From Aphrophora alni (taxonomy: Eukaryota > Arthropoda > Insecta > Hemiptera > Aphrophoridae), in contig OY740776.1 in assembly GCA_963513935.1 (NCBI GenBank), positions 7,780,724-7,844,723 of the forward strand: DNA of 64,000 bases. The letters are read 5' to 3'. Shown in pieces: positions 24,269-34,322 of the stretch. The notes beneath the pieces are model-generated. The model was given only the letters and a program-made list of their open reading frames with translations, was not told where the DNA came from and did not search any database. The translations under genes and the position numbers were made by a program. Within the stretch, counting starts at the first letter, position 1; each line of letters opens with the position of its first letter.

Positions 24269-24480
24269 GTTCTCGTGGATCAGGAAAAGGATTAATTTAC
24301 TATCTCCGGCCTTTACAACTAAGCAGAATTTTTCTGAATGTAAAAATTAAAAAATTTACTCTCTCCAGATACATCAAGAGAATCGCTGAAGTCCAGTCTC
24401 CAGTCCAAACTCTCCAAACTCCAAATGACCACATCTCGTTTTGGACGCTGGTCACATGGTAAAATTTGCGTCTTGCGTCT
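24269..24480 (-). promoter_or_regulatory. possible non-coding first exon of the minus-strand gene
   Basis: On the minus strand CCACGAGAAC is followed by the strong donor GTAAGTTGG. The sequence before it (to about 24480) is less AT-rich than its surroundings. Its place 2.1 kb upstream of the acceptor at 22161 fits a 5' untranslated exon. No transcription-start motif can be demonstrated. Confidence 0.25.
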
Positions 24481-25202
24481 AAGTCTAGATTGTAAGAAAC
24501 ACTGTTACTGAGGGGGAGTACCTAATCTAGGTACTGTTCAACAATTTGTATCATTATGTTTTAGATAATAATTATTAATTAGCTAGTTTTAAGTAAAATT
24601 AAAAACACTCGGAACAAATATTAAGATGATAAAAAGGTGGTTCAATGGAATCATACATTCATATTTCTGGCTAACACATAGGTACAGTTATACTATATCC
24701 ATTTACAATATATATGTAATATTTATCAAAATGTGCTTTTTACCACTTTGTAGAGATATTGTAGAACGGTAATAAGTAATCAATCATTTTAGAAATAACC
24801 GAGACAGTGTAAAATAGTTTTTAATTTGTAAATCTTGGTTCTAATAAAATTTTATCGTTTTTATTATGGAAGAGAATATCCTCATTCTTTATGTCACAGA
24901 TCATTATTATGTTAAAGATGAACAATAGGCAAAATTGACAACCACAGATTCAGATTTTAAATGTAGAAATTTGTCCTGTTGTTATTTTGTTTGTTCTTTC
25001 AAAGGTTAATAAGACTTATAGCTTTGAGCTGTGGTGTTTATTTAAATACCTGTGTTAGTATTCAATATTTATTCTACAACAAAAGATGCGTTAATAAGCT
25101 ATATTTATAAAATAAGTCTAACAATAACAGCTCCTGCTTTAGCAGAGACGGAAATCCTAACTCTAAACTGTTAACTGCAACTATTTTATAATAAATATAT
25201 AC

Positions 25203-25317
25203 ATTGTTTCTGTCCAAGCGATTTTAGTGCAAAATATCGGCAATTCGTCTTCCAAATGCCGTTTTCCTCATCATTTCGACACTCCTTTACACCGCAGGTC
25301 ACTTTTTATCTTTTACA
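25203..25317 (-). repeat. conserved block, minus-sense copy, upstream of the minus-strand gene
   Basis: The reverse complement of this block is nearly the same as 26458-26578 (shared core GACGAATTGCCGATATTTTG, then CACTAAAATCGCTTGGACAG). Each copy lies upstream of one head-to-head paralog and points in its direction, so it may be a conserved promoter or untranslated exon. It could also be part of an inverted duplication with no function. Confidence 0.7.
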
Positions 25318-25504
25318 ATTCATTATTTCTGTCTGAAAACAGCAATTCAAAATGAAGATTTTTTAGGCATTTTGAGTTTATTTCGACAGCTATTTCATGA
25401 AATGTAAGTAAAAAAAACATAATTTCAATTTTTCTAGATTAAGATCCATTGTGAACTATATGTTAAAATAGGTTTGTAAGTGAATTGTTTTTACTTGACA
25501 TGGC

Positions 25505-25510
<6 letters not shown>

Positions 25511-25563
<53 letters not shown>

Positions 25564-25638
25564 CCTCTCCCTCTCTCCCTCCCTCTCCCTCTCCTTCCCC
25601 TCCCTCTCCTTCTCTCCCTCTCCCTCTCCCTATATATT

Positions 25639-25670
<32 letters not shown>
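25511..25670. repeat. (CT)n microsatellite and pyrimidine tract followed by TA/CA repeats
   Basis: Uninterrupted CT dinucleotides run from about 25511 to 25560. Imperfect CCCT/CTCC pyrimidines follow to about 25631, then alternating TA and a short CA run. Frames through this tract are artefacts of the repeat. Confidence 0.95.
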
Positions 25671-25697
25671 GTGGTGTTCCCAAGTGATCTCGCATCT
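25671..25697 (-). pseudogene. possible 5S rRNA 3'-end relic
   Basis: GTGGTGTTCCCAAGTGATCT and the next few bases resemble the reverse complement of the 3' part of insect 5S rRNA, with about 20 of 27 positions agreeing. Short, and could be chance. Confidence 0.3.
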
Positions 25698-26206
25698 GTG
25701 GCCCAGCCAAGGAGCCCACCAAACCAAAATCATAATAATTATAAATTAGGATGTAAAGGAATTCTAAATAATAAAATATGAATTGGCACTTGCGATTTTG
25801 ATGAGCAGTGCAATATGACGTAGAAGAAGGGGGGAGAGACGAGGAGTGGTAGGCTTTAACTAGCGAGCCGACCGAGAGTCTGTTCCGAGAGCCGCGAGAC
25901 GGAAGACCGCTACGGGACGAGGTCAGGTCAGTCCATTTTCGGCCACGTGCTAGCTAAATTAAACGGTATGTTTTTTGGCCACTATTAAGGCTTTATCTTG
26001 CCATTATATCTTTTTAATAAATCATAATTAATTCTGTAATCTTTTAATTCGGCGATAAAATAAAATATAACATTTAATTTCACTTGCGTTGCGTGCGTTC
26101 ATTAGCGTCCTAACCCGACTCCTTGGCCCATCCTGACAAGATTCGGCTAAAGTGTACGCGGTCTCCAGCCAGCTGGAGCTTCCAGCTGGTCAAAAGAAGT
26201 GGAGAC
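25698..26206. promoter_or_regulatory. relatively GC-rich stretch between the two head-to-head genes
   Basis: The 25826-25970 stretch is strikingly richer in G and C than its surroundings (for example GAGCCGCGAGACGGAAGACC) and ends at GCTAAATTAAACG before the donor-like GTATGTTT. Near 26100-26200 there is a second GC-rich part with CCAGCTGG repeats. This could be a shared promoter or an untranslated exon; retroelement origin is not excluded. Confidence 0.3.
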
Positions 26207-26265
26207 GGTCACACATCCAAGTACTAACTAACCATGCTCAATGTTGCTTGACTTTAGTGATGGGA
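26207..26265 (-). pseudogene. 5S rRNA-derived fragment
   Basis: GGTCACACATCCAAGTACTA, then GTTGCTTGACTTTAGTGAT, follow the reverse complement of the internal control region of 5S rRNA. Canonical insect sequence there includes CATCCAAGTACTAACCGC and TTGCTTAACTTCGGTGATC. A few bases differ and only about 60 bp are present. It may be a pseudogene or the head of a 5S-derived SINE. Confidence 0.55.
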
Positions 26266-26457
26266 TATTGTTTTTACCTTACTAGGTCAAGTAAGCATAG
26301 TAAATCTTACTAGTAAATCTTTGAAGCATAGTAATATGAACCTGTAAAACTTAAGTGCGGATGTGCCCCACGAGTGATTTTAATATGTGTATTATATTGA
26401 AAATATTAAAAATTGCTCAATTTGGATGATTTTAAAGTGAAATAAGGTGAACAATAG

Positions 26458-26578
26458 TGAAAGATAAAAAGTGACCTGCGTTTTAAAGGAGTATCGAAAT
26501 GATGTAAAAACGGTATTTGAAGACGAATTGCCGATATTTTGCACTAAAATCGCTTGGACAGTAACAATACATATTTAC
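26458..26578 (+). repeat. conserved block, plus-sense copy, upstream of the plus-strand paralog
   Basis: Partner of 25203-25317. The block ends CGCTTGGACA before GTAACA, a possible splice donor that the other copy lacks (AGAAACA). It lies 0.27 kb upstream of the coding exon at 26845. Confidence 0.7.
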
Positions 26579-26844
26579 CTATTTTATAAGTCAATTTAAA
26601 AATTATATATCTAATTATTTTACTTTATACCAATTTTGAAATTATAGACTATAATAATATTTTAACGCTGAATTCTTTCTCAGACTCTAACTTATAGAAG
26701 CTGCTCTACTGTGCTGTTTGTTGCTATATCCATCTCTCTTTCTCTCTCTTCAGTATGTACGCATAAATACTTTAAACCATTGGGTCGACTTTCTATACAA
26801 GTTTTACTTTACTTATAACCAAATATCTTTTTTGTTTTATACAG

Positions 26845-26916
26845 AATGGAATCTATTCTGGTAAAGGAAGAGCCCCTTGAAGAACAAGAGGAATCTTTAA
26901 TGGATTTACCAGCATT
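26845..26916 (+). CDS. first coding exon of the plus-strand KEE-motif paralog
   Basis: The acceptor TTTTTTGTTTTATACAG is followed by A and ATG (26846). The exon encodes MESILVKEEPLEEQEESLMD then LPA (23 residues) plus TT, and ends before GTAAGTG. Relative to 22087-22161, TCC/TCT, CCT/CCC, GAA/GAG and TCA/TCT are silent changes, ATA/GTA is I-to-V, and one TTT codon is missing. That pattern of mostly silent change with the frame kept indicates both copies are, or long were, translated. The next exon was not found with confidence. The conserved intron start ends about 60 bp after the donor. Confidence 0.75.
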
Positions 26917-27239
26917 GTAAGTGTTACAGGCTAAAGGGCTTTAGTTTAGCTTATTGGTTAAAACCTTTTTATTACAACTAGTCAACCATTGTAAATGGTA
27001 CAGTATTATAAACTCTTTGCTTATTCAGTATACAAGATGTAGGGTAAGTTTGGTTATTTTTTATTGAACTTTACGTTTTATGGCCTCAAGAAAATGATAA
27101 AGGGATGTTTGACATTCCATGCATCATTCATCCTTATTGTTAAGTATGTAAGCATGATAGCGGCCACATAAATTAAGTATACATCTAATTTTAGCGGACC
27201 ATCTAATTTAGTATAATGGACAATAGTGTGCTCCTATAA
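26917..27239. other. start of the intron after the plus-strand coding exon
   Basis: The first ~60 bp resemble the intron after 22087 on the other strand; the rest is unremarkable. Confidence 0.5.
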
Positions 27240-27600
27240 AAAACATTGTTTAAATTAAGAATAATCTAATTGAAAATGTCAAAACAGTTTTTTGGGTCAT
27301 ATCGTGTGTTTTCAACTTATAACACACTAACTTTGATAAAAATTTACAGATTTCAATTACAAATTTAATTGTACCAACCTCACCTCTCCATGATGTCAAA
27401 TAGCAAAGTTATTAATAAAAATATAATTTAGAACTTTGACTTCCCAAGAAAATGGGGTATTATATAGAGGTGAGATCCTGCAGGATTGAATCACCAACTT
27501 AAGCATAGTGATCGGAGGCTCCTTCAGATATGTACAGTTTCGAGGCCCGCCAGAGTTAAGATACTGACACGAACAAAGCGAGTGAAAACTTTTAAATGTA
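27240..27600 (+). repeat. interspersed repeat family alpha, copy 1
   Basis: It shares a series of blocks in order with 44380-45600, 58440-59060 and 62030-62480: GTACCAACC..ACCTCTC.ATGATG, CAAATAGC.AAGTTAT, GAGATCCTGCAGG, CGGAGGCTCC..CAGATATGTACAG, then AGCG.GTG.AAAC. No coding sequence. Class unknown. Confidence 0.7.
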
Positions 27601-28099
27601 GTATTAAAAATTTATACTATTTTTTATTTAAATGTTAGATTAAAAATCTTTTAAAATTACTGCTTACATTACAACTACTTATTTAAACAAATTTTAACAT
27701 TTTTTTTCACCATTAGTCTTTTTATACAAAAAATTATATAAGATTGTCTATCATTTTTTATTACCACATTGTAGCCATTTCCAGGGTGAACATCCTTTGT
27801 GGTGAGCAGCCCACGATCTTGAAGTACAGGTTCATTGTAGACGTAATCAGCTCGCTGACGATCTCAAGTTGTCCTTACAAATTCACAGTCCTATTCATGT
27901 GTCCATAACTTTCCTACACACTCTACAATCAATTAATTCCACACTGTCCTTTTTTTATTCACTTTATCCCAGACGTTCCTTTAAGACTGTTTAAAAAACA
28001 TTAATACTACATTGTTCACAAATATCTTGTAACTAAATTAAGTCTGACCAAATCATATGCCTCCTTAAGACTGCTACTGAAATATTAATTATGTTATTT
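27601..28099. other. unassigned sequence
   Basis: A small plus-strand interval at about 27777-27803, with AG before it and GTGAGC after it, could be an exon. Its phase does not connect the exons on either side. Confidence 0.3.
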
Positions 28100-28396
28100 A
28101 AGTTATATATGCTTAAGTTATTTTTTATAAAAAGTGGAAATGGGCAACTTTCTGATAGGTCTGATGGGAGGAGGGTATGGTTAAAAGTGCAGGAATTTTT
28201 GCAGTGCCAAAACCTTTTAAAACTTACTTTAATAAGACTCTGTTTGCTGGGGCCAAAATCATTTAATGTTCTGCCTGGCCACATCAAATGTGGAAATTCA
28301 ATTTCATTGTTTTGCGAAAATTGAGAAGTTGGCTCTTTGAACAGGAGGAAGTTGAACACTTGTTTAATGTATGTAGTTAATAGATATTGAATAATA
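28100..28396 (+). pseudogene. CR1-like non-LTR retrotransposon, C-terminal relic
   Basis: LLGPKSFNVLPGHIKCGNSI followed, after a frame change, by LALFEQEEVE and a 3' untranslated-like tail. This is the usual C-terminus of CR1/L2-type reverse transcriptase proteins (GPKxFNxLPxxIK ... SxxxFKxxLKxWL). The sequence after the Tigger insertion (30488 onward) looks like the rest of its 3' tail. Confidence 0.55.
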
Positions 28397-30485
28397 CAGT
28401 GCTCTCTCGGTAATCCGGCAGATATCGGACCGGAGCACTGCCGGATTACCGAAAACGCCGGATTACTGGAAAATATTGAGAAAAACGCAGATATCATTTG
28501 AAAATCAGTTTTAATTGCATTGTACTATACAAAGTAAAAAAAGTACAAAAATACATCATATAACTCACACTATTCCTTGGAAGTAGACGGCTGGAAATAT
28601 GCATCAATTGTCTGTTGCTTTTTACGGTTAAGAGACACTTTGAGAACTTGTTCCTGTAACCTTCTTAAAACTAAGACATCGTTAGCAGAGACGCCATTTT
28701 CCTCCGCCCAGGCAATTGACGTGGCAAACGAGGCGATGGCCGCATCGTGAGAGATTGATTGTACAGCCGCTGTTACTTCTCCTTCGACCAGTTCCTCGTC
28801 CTCTTCCTCTCTTGCCACTTCCTCTATGATGTCATCTTCTGTCATAAACTGGTTGTTTTCATCACCTTCACCGGTAAGCCACACGCCTACGTCATCAGTT
28901 GTCAATGCGTTATCCTGTGAATCCACGAGTTGTTCGTTTACCACGTCTCGCAGTAGATTAATCTCTCTCTCTTCACTGGCTTTCTTGTTCGGTTCATCTT
29001 TTTTGTACTGATCCAGTAGTGTCATGTCCGGCCATAGGGGTTTCCAAGAGCAAATGATGACTTTCTCGTCAAGATTTTCCCAAGCATTAGCAAGCGAGTA
29101 TACCACGTCTTTCAGGTTTATTTCTTTCAAGGATTCAATAACACTTTCATCCTTAGACAACACTTTGTACAATAAGCTCTTTTTGTATTGCATTTTAATC
29201 GCCTGGATAACGTTCTGGTCCATTGGTTGTAAGAGGGGGGTCACATTCGGCGGTAAGAACATCACGCGAATAAAACTGTCGGCTGAATTCAACTCATCTT
29301 CATCGGGGTGGCCAGGGCAGTTGTCTAAGATAAGCAAAGCTTTTTCTGGTAGTTTCCGCTCCTTCAAAAATCTTTTCACTGAGGGTTTAAAATGTTCATT
29401 AAACCATTCAGTGAATACGGACTTATTCATCCACCCTTTGCTCTGGCTCATGTAATCAACAGGAAGTTTGATGTTTTTAAATGCCCTAGGACTCTTCGCC
29501 TTTCCTATGACTAGCATTGTCACCTTATGTGCACCGCTTGCGTTTGAGCAAGGCATGAAAGTGACCCTATCCTTAGCCAATTTTCGTCCAGGAGCACTAG
29601 CTTCTCTACGATGCACAAATGTTTTTTTTGGCAACAACCGCCAAAATAAACCACTCTCGTCCGCATTGTAAACTTGGTCAGGAGTTAAATCACTTTCTTG
29701 GATAACCTGTTTGAACCTTTCTTTATATGGCTCAACAGCGCTTTCGTCACATGAAAGTTTCTCACCCGTTGTACTTAGCAGTCTAATTCCATAACGTTGT
29801 TTGAATTTCTGCAGCCATCCCTCGCTGGCTTGGAAATCATCCTTTTTTGTAATTTTCCGGTAAAATTCTCTAGCCTTTCCTTTAAGGATTTCACCAGAAA
29901 TTGGTGTATGCCTACCACGTTCTTGTAAAAACCATGCATATAGGCTATCGTCAACTTTAGGATTTTCACCAGTTTTCAATGTCTGTCGATTACTTTTTAT
30001 ATTTTCATTCGTCTTAAAAAACGATTTTATTTTATCACTGTTTTTTCTTATGTCATGAACTGTAGCTCGACCAACACCGTATTCGTTAGCAACACTAGTT
30101 AACGTTTCGCCCTTTTCAAGCCGCTTTAGGATTTCATGTTTATCTAACAAAGATAGAGTTTTATGTTTACGTTTTTTCTGCACGGATGCCATCGTCAATA
30201 CAACACTACTACAACTGTCCTACACTAAGCAGGTAACACACGCGGGACAGATTGAGGAGCACTAAACGTGGTGCGATCGTGACTAAGACTGACGGAGTGA
30301 GTGAGGGGGGCATGCGTGAGTCATCACTTTTGGCGCCAATGCATTGTTTACTCAGACACTAGTGTCTTGTTACTGCGTGGGAAACATTGTACTGTACTGT
30401 ATTGGGGACGCATTATTCGAATACAAAACGCCGGATTACTGGGTGTGCCGGAGAGCTGAGATGCCGGATTACAGAGGGAGTACTG
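28397..30485 (-). mobile_element. complete Tigger (pogo group) DNA transposon
   Basis: Ends are CAGTGCTCTCTCGGTAATCC (GGCA follows) and, on the reverse complement, CAGTACTCCCTCTGTAATCC (GGCA follows); 21 of 24 bases agree. Both are flanked by TA (28395-28396 and 30486-30487). The element is 2089 bp with a single, fully open transposase gene on the minus strand. Intact ends plus intact gene suggest a recent, possibly still mobile copy. It sits in a CR1-like relic and, on the larger scale, downstream of the plus-strand paralog's first exon. Confidence 0.95.
28570..30198 (-). CDS. Tigger/pogo transposase, apparently intact
   Basis: 542 residues, the usual size of Tigger transposases. Residues 10-60 form a CENP-B/psq-type helix-turn-helix (TLSLLDKHEILKRLEKGETL, GVGRATVHDI). 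Residues about 75-145 form the second CENP-B-type DNA-binding part (LYAWFLQERGRHTPISGEIL, EGWLQKFKQRYGI). The DDE core has Asp180 in YNADESGLFW, Asp292 in LLILDNCPGHP and Asp327 in LLQPMDQNVI, so the D-D-35-D triad is complete. The C-terminus is acidic and ends ...QTIDAYFQPSTSKE. A second Met at residue 3 could be the real start. No frameshift or stop. A domesticated gene is unlikely because the terminal repeats are intact. Confidence 0.95.
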   Translation of the reverse strand: MTMASVQKKRKHKTLSLLDKHEILKRLEKGETLTSVANEYGVGRATVHDIRKNSDKIKSFFKTNENIKSNRQTLKTGENPKVDDSLYAWFLQERGRHTPISGEILKGKAREFYRKITKKDDFQASEGWLQKFKQRYGIRLLSTTGEKLSCDESAVEPYKERFKQVIQESDLTPDQVYNADESGLFWRLLPKKTFVHRREASAPGRKLAKDRVTFMPCSNASGAHKVTMLVIGKAKSPRAFKNIKLPVDYMSQSKGWMNKSVFTEWFNEHFKPSVKRFLKERKLPEKALLILDNCPGHPDEDELNSADSFIRVMFLPPNVTPLLQPMDQNVIQAIKMQYKKSLLYKVLSKDESVIESLKEINLKDVVYSLANAWENLDEKVIICSWKPLWPDMTLLDQYKKDEPNKKASEEREINLLRDVVNEQLVDSQDNALTTDDVGVWLTGEGDENNQFMTEDDIIEEVAREEEDEELVEGEVTAAVQSISHDAAIASFATSIAWAEENGVSANDVLVLRRLQEQVLKVSLNRKKQQTIDAYFQPSTSKE

Positions 30486-31507
30486 TATAGTGATTCTTAT
30501 ATATTGCTCTTACATATGTTTTAGTAGAATATGTGTCAATTTTATTATGATTTGAATTTTTACTTTGTTTCTCTCTTGATAAGTAAGAACATGTGAATGT
30601 ATATTGTTAATAATTTTGTGTAGAATGCTTACCGATATTTTTTGGAAGAAGGTACAGAAAACTCCTCGAAATTATAATATTTTTTTTGGGGTAATAATAT
30701 AACACTCCTTAAAGGGTTCTTTGTTTTTCTTTTTGTTTCTTCCTCACAGTTTATGATTCTATTTGATACCTTGTTCTGTGAGTCTTTCCAAGAGCTTCTT
30801 TTTCTTTCCTGCTCTGATTTATTTTACTTTTATCAGTCTTAATTTTTCAATTGTATCAGTCGAGATGGTATCTTGATAGGAATCGTCTACTTCTAGCATC
30901 ATGTCCTCTTTATCTGATAAGTTTTCAGTTTTGGTATAGCTTTATAGGCCTTCCCTCCACCCTATCACATGTTCCCGAAGCAACTGAAGTTGTTTCTGTT
31001 TTATTATCAATAGCTGAGTATTTTATGGTTTTAGTTTGTCAAATGTCTGAGTATTTTATAGTTTTATTTTGTTTATTTTGTGTAGAATTCATTAATGTTT
31101 CTACAAGTTATAACATTTTTAAAAAGTGGCTATTTACTATGAAAGGTCACTTGGTCCTCCATAGGCTCCGTTTGATACACAATAACTCTTTTACACAATA
31201 ATTCATCCATCGGCATGGAATTATCCTTAGGATTGCTCTAAGGACATTTGCCACCTTGGATTGGGGAATGTTTATTGAGTGTTCAGTTAAAGCAGGGTCA
31301 CCTCGAGCAGGATGCAGCTTTTCACTCGCACACAGGTAGCTTCCTCAGATGTAGATGTGATTATAATCCTCTTGTACTCCCCTGGGATTTTTGTCCTAAA
31401 TCCTTTAACGCCAGCACCTTTGTTAAATAGCGATTAGTTTATTCTAATTTATTGTAGTTGGATAAAGATGATTTATTGTAGATGTTGAAGTATATTGTAT
31501 ATTGCAG
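30486..31507. other. intron or intergenic sequence
   Basis: Begins with the 3' tail of the CR1-like relic. At 30757-30784 there is a small interval with a very good acceptor (TTTCTTCCTCACAG) and donor (GTGAGT). It is open in phase 0, giving FMILFDTLF plus one base, which would fit the exon at 31508. It is too short to call. Confidence 0.35.
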
Positions 31508-31624
31508 ATATTTCGATGTCTCGGCCAACGTTTGATGTGTCAAGGGGTAGAGATTCAGATTTGAGTAATTTGGAAATGTTGGATGGATCAACAACTGCAA
31601 CTTTAACTGGATGGCCGAATGAAG
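31508..31624 (+). CDS. coding exon of a plus-strand gene, near its C-terminus
   Basis: The acceptor TATTGTATATTGCAG is followed by 117 bp open in only one frame: ISMSRPTFDVSRGRDSDLSN then LEMLDGSTTATLTGWPNE, ending in G before GTAATTG. The last base joins the exon at 32008 in phase. I do not recognise the protein; the Ser/Asp/Thr-rich composition suggests a disordered tail. It may belong to the paralog starting at 26845, but the phase left by that exon needs at least one more exon between. Confidence 0.6.
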
Positions 31625-32007
31625 GTAATTGTTTACAATAAGAGTTGACAAGATTTGTATATAAAGTGTTTATTTTTAAATGAAAATCTTTGCAACCTTT
31701 GAAGATATAAATTGTTTTACTTTTTGTTAGAAATAAAATTTTAAATGGTGCACAACCTTTCTCACTCACCCGTCCACAAAATCAAATAGAAATTAAACAA
31801 ATCTAATTGTCGCCAAAAATGTCAGTTCAGTAGTTTTCAATAAAAATGTGAAAATTGTTTTTGAAATAAATATTTATATTTTTATATAAGAGCCTAAATT
31901 TCCTTTGCTTGTGTCCTCAGGTATTAAATACAGCAGTCAATTTTCATTTTGGTTTTTTTAACAATTATTTCTCCTTGATTGTAATATTTTTCTTTTTTTA
32001 TTTGCAG
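31625..32007 (+). other. intron before the last exon
   Basis: Contains the start of a family-beta repeat (TCTCACTCACCCGTC near 31759; GTCAGTTCAG near 31820). Confidence 0.5.
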
Positions 32008-32033
32008 TTTTTCAAATGGATTTGGATCAATAA
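32008..32033 (+). CDS. terminal coding exon
   Basis: The acceptor TTTTTTTATTTGCAG is followed by TT, completing GTT (Val) with the previous exon, then FQMDLDQ and TAA at 32031-32033. The combined C-terminus reads GWPNEVFQMDLDQ. A strong acceptor and matching phase support it; its shortness limits confidence. Confidence 0.5.
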
Positions 32034-32649
32034 TCATTTTATTTCATTAAAATTGGAACAAAATCTGTAGTCATTTTTGAGAGATTATGTATAATTTATA
32101 ATAGTCCTATTGCTAATATTTTGGTTTTCCCTGATAACTCTCTAACAGGGAGTTTTTAAGAGATGACGACCAATACATTTTGTTTGTTTTCTTATAACCT
32201 CCACTTTAGCAAAAATTGATCAAAATCGTTACAATCAATTTTAAGAAAATCATAATTTTTTTCTTGTCAAATACCCCTAAACTTTGAGTTCTACAAAATG
32301 ATAATTAATATCCCAAGATATGGAGAAAATCAAAATATATCCTCATACCAAATTTGATTGAAATTGGTCCACACGTTTGTACTGTAGAACATTGGTAGAC
32401 AGACTACCAAATTGTTTCATTTTTGTGTGTTAACGAAACAACAGCTGATTTAGATTCAACAGATTGATGGCAAGGCATTGGATTGTGGGACTAATTGGTT
32501 CTATCCAGAAGCTTAATGATTTTTTTTTTAATCCGTAATTTTGTTTTAATTGAGCATAAACAAATGAAACTCAAGGGTACTTTTTTACATATCTATGTAC
32601 TATATGTAACATAATATGACACTCTAAAGTGTCAAGTTTTAAGAGTGTT
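32034..32649. repeat. family-beta interspersed repeat and flanking sequence
   Basis: Blocks near 32040-32400 resemble 55600-56100 (expansions of AAAATTG, TTTTGAGA, and CCAAATTTGATTGAAATTGG-like text). No coding sequence. Confidence 0.5.
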
Positions 32650-32660
32650 CGATATGGTAA

Positions 32661-34322
32661 GTGGACACAATGGTAATAATTGATATAGATAAATACAAAG
32701 AGAAGATAAATGCGTTTATACAGAATAACAAAATTGAACAAATTTCAGCAGACCCGACAACGAAATCTGTAAAATTTATAAATAACCAGATAAATCGATC
32801 TACGAACTTGCTAAGTCAAAGAACACGATTTTTACTTAAGCCGATTAACGCTCAAGCCCCACTTCTCACTGGACTACCCAAAATTCACAAAACCGATATA
32901 CCTATTAGACCCCTGATCAACTTTACAACAGCTCCTGGATACAAAATTGCCAAAACACTAGCCTCAATTATAGGTAACAATATAAGATTGGAAAATAACC
33001 ACAACATTAGAAATAGCCTCGATTTCATAAACAAGATTAACAACGTCACCTTACAACCCAACTATAAAATGGTATCCTTCAACATAATAAACTTATACAC
33101 AAACATACCGATTCAGGAAACAATAGACATTCTAAAGATACACCTCACTGAAGCAAACATACTGAACCCATTAAAAATCACAGAATTAATTGACCTATTG
33201 AGGATAATATTGGATCAGAACTATTTCACTTTTGATGACAACTACTTTATCCAGAGGGAAGGCTTAGCCATGGGTTCACCACTTTCAGGTATTTTATCTG
33301 ATATCTATCTGAATCACTATGAAAATGAACACTTGCTGTCTGTTATGAATAAATCATTTAGTCAAATTATATCATATACCAGATACGTAGATGATACCTT
33401 TATAATTTTTAATGGCACATTCAGACAAATAGAACACCTAAAAAATTATATGAATGGCATAAACAAGCATATTCAAATCACAAGTGAAATAGAAATCGGC
33501 AATAAGCTAAACTTTTTGGATATAACGATTGTTAGAGAGAAGGACAAATTCCGCTAGAATATATATCGGAAACCCACAGCCACTGTTACCACCATACATT
33601 CTGATTCATATCACCCTATATCTCAAAAAACAGCCGCATACAATAGTATGATACACAGATTGGTTACAGTACCTTTAAATAGTGATGACTTTATTGAAGA
33701 ACCTAATACCATCAAATATATAGCCACGGCCAATGGTTTTACAAGTCACATGATCGATAAATTATTAAGTAAAAAAAACAAAAGAAAATTAGACGACCAC
33801 TTGAACATAAAGATAAGAAGACCTTCATAGCAAGTGAATACGGAAATATATTACCAGCAATATTATCAAAAAATTTAAAAAAAACTCAATCTTACAATGG
33901 CATTTCGAACCCACAACAATATTAAGAAATTGCTCAGTCCTAAACATGACAAACATCTACAACTAAAAACAGGAATTTATAAACTGAAATGTGACCAATG
34001 TAATAAATTCTATATAGGCCAAACGGCAAGAGCTTTTCGCCAAAGGTTTAAAGAACATCTGCCAAAAAAGAACATAAACAGCAATAAGTCAAATTTTGCA
34101 AGACACCTCATTGACGAAAACCACTCTTATACAGATTTCGAAACAAACCTAGAACCACTACATATATGCAAGAATAGGAAATATATGGACGCGATTGAAG
34201 AATTTGAGATTTATAAATCATTTAAATATGACTCATACAACTTACTAAACGACCAACTAAACTTCTCTTCCAACACGATATACGACACAGCAATTGAGGT
34301 CCAAGATAATAATCTTAAATAA
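32661..34322 (+). pseudogene. Penelope-like reverse transcriptase and GIY-YIG endonuclease, disabled
   Basis: The reverse transcriptase motifs run in order: LTGLPKIHKTDIPIRPLINF, MVSFNIINLYTNIP, GLAMGSPLSGILSDIYLNHY and RYVDDTFIIF. In motif A, family members have SFDV; here the catalytic Asp is Asn (residue 141), so polymerase activity is lost even apart from the breaks. TAG at 33555-33557 replaces what is normally Trp (FR*NIYRKPT). A frame change near 33805 and its reversal near 33895 affect the linker. The endonuclease (33897-34322) has GIYKLKCDQCNKFYIGQTAR, RAFRQRFKEHLPKK and an ending typical of the family (NLLNDQLNF-like block, IYDTAIEV). Confidence 0.9.

Noticed and set aside
24241..24462. 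73-codon plus-strand open frame
   Set aside because: No homology seen; the minus strand has the better signal here (a strong splice donor).
25463..25749. Open frames on both strands through Ser-Leu and Arg-Glu repeats
   Set aside because: They are translations of a CT/GA microsatellite, with no protein-like sequence outside the repeat.
28826..29671. Plus-strand open frames
   Set aside because: They lie antisense within the intact Tigger transposase gene and carry no motifs.
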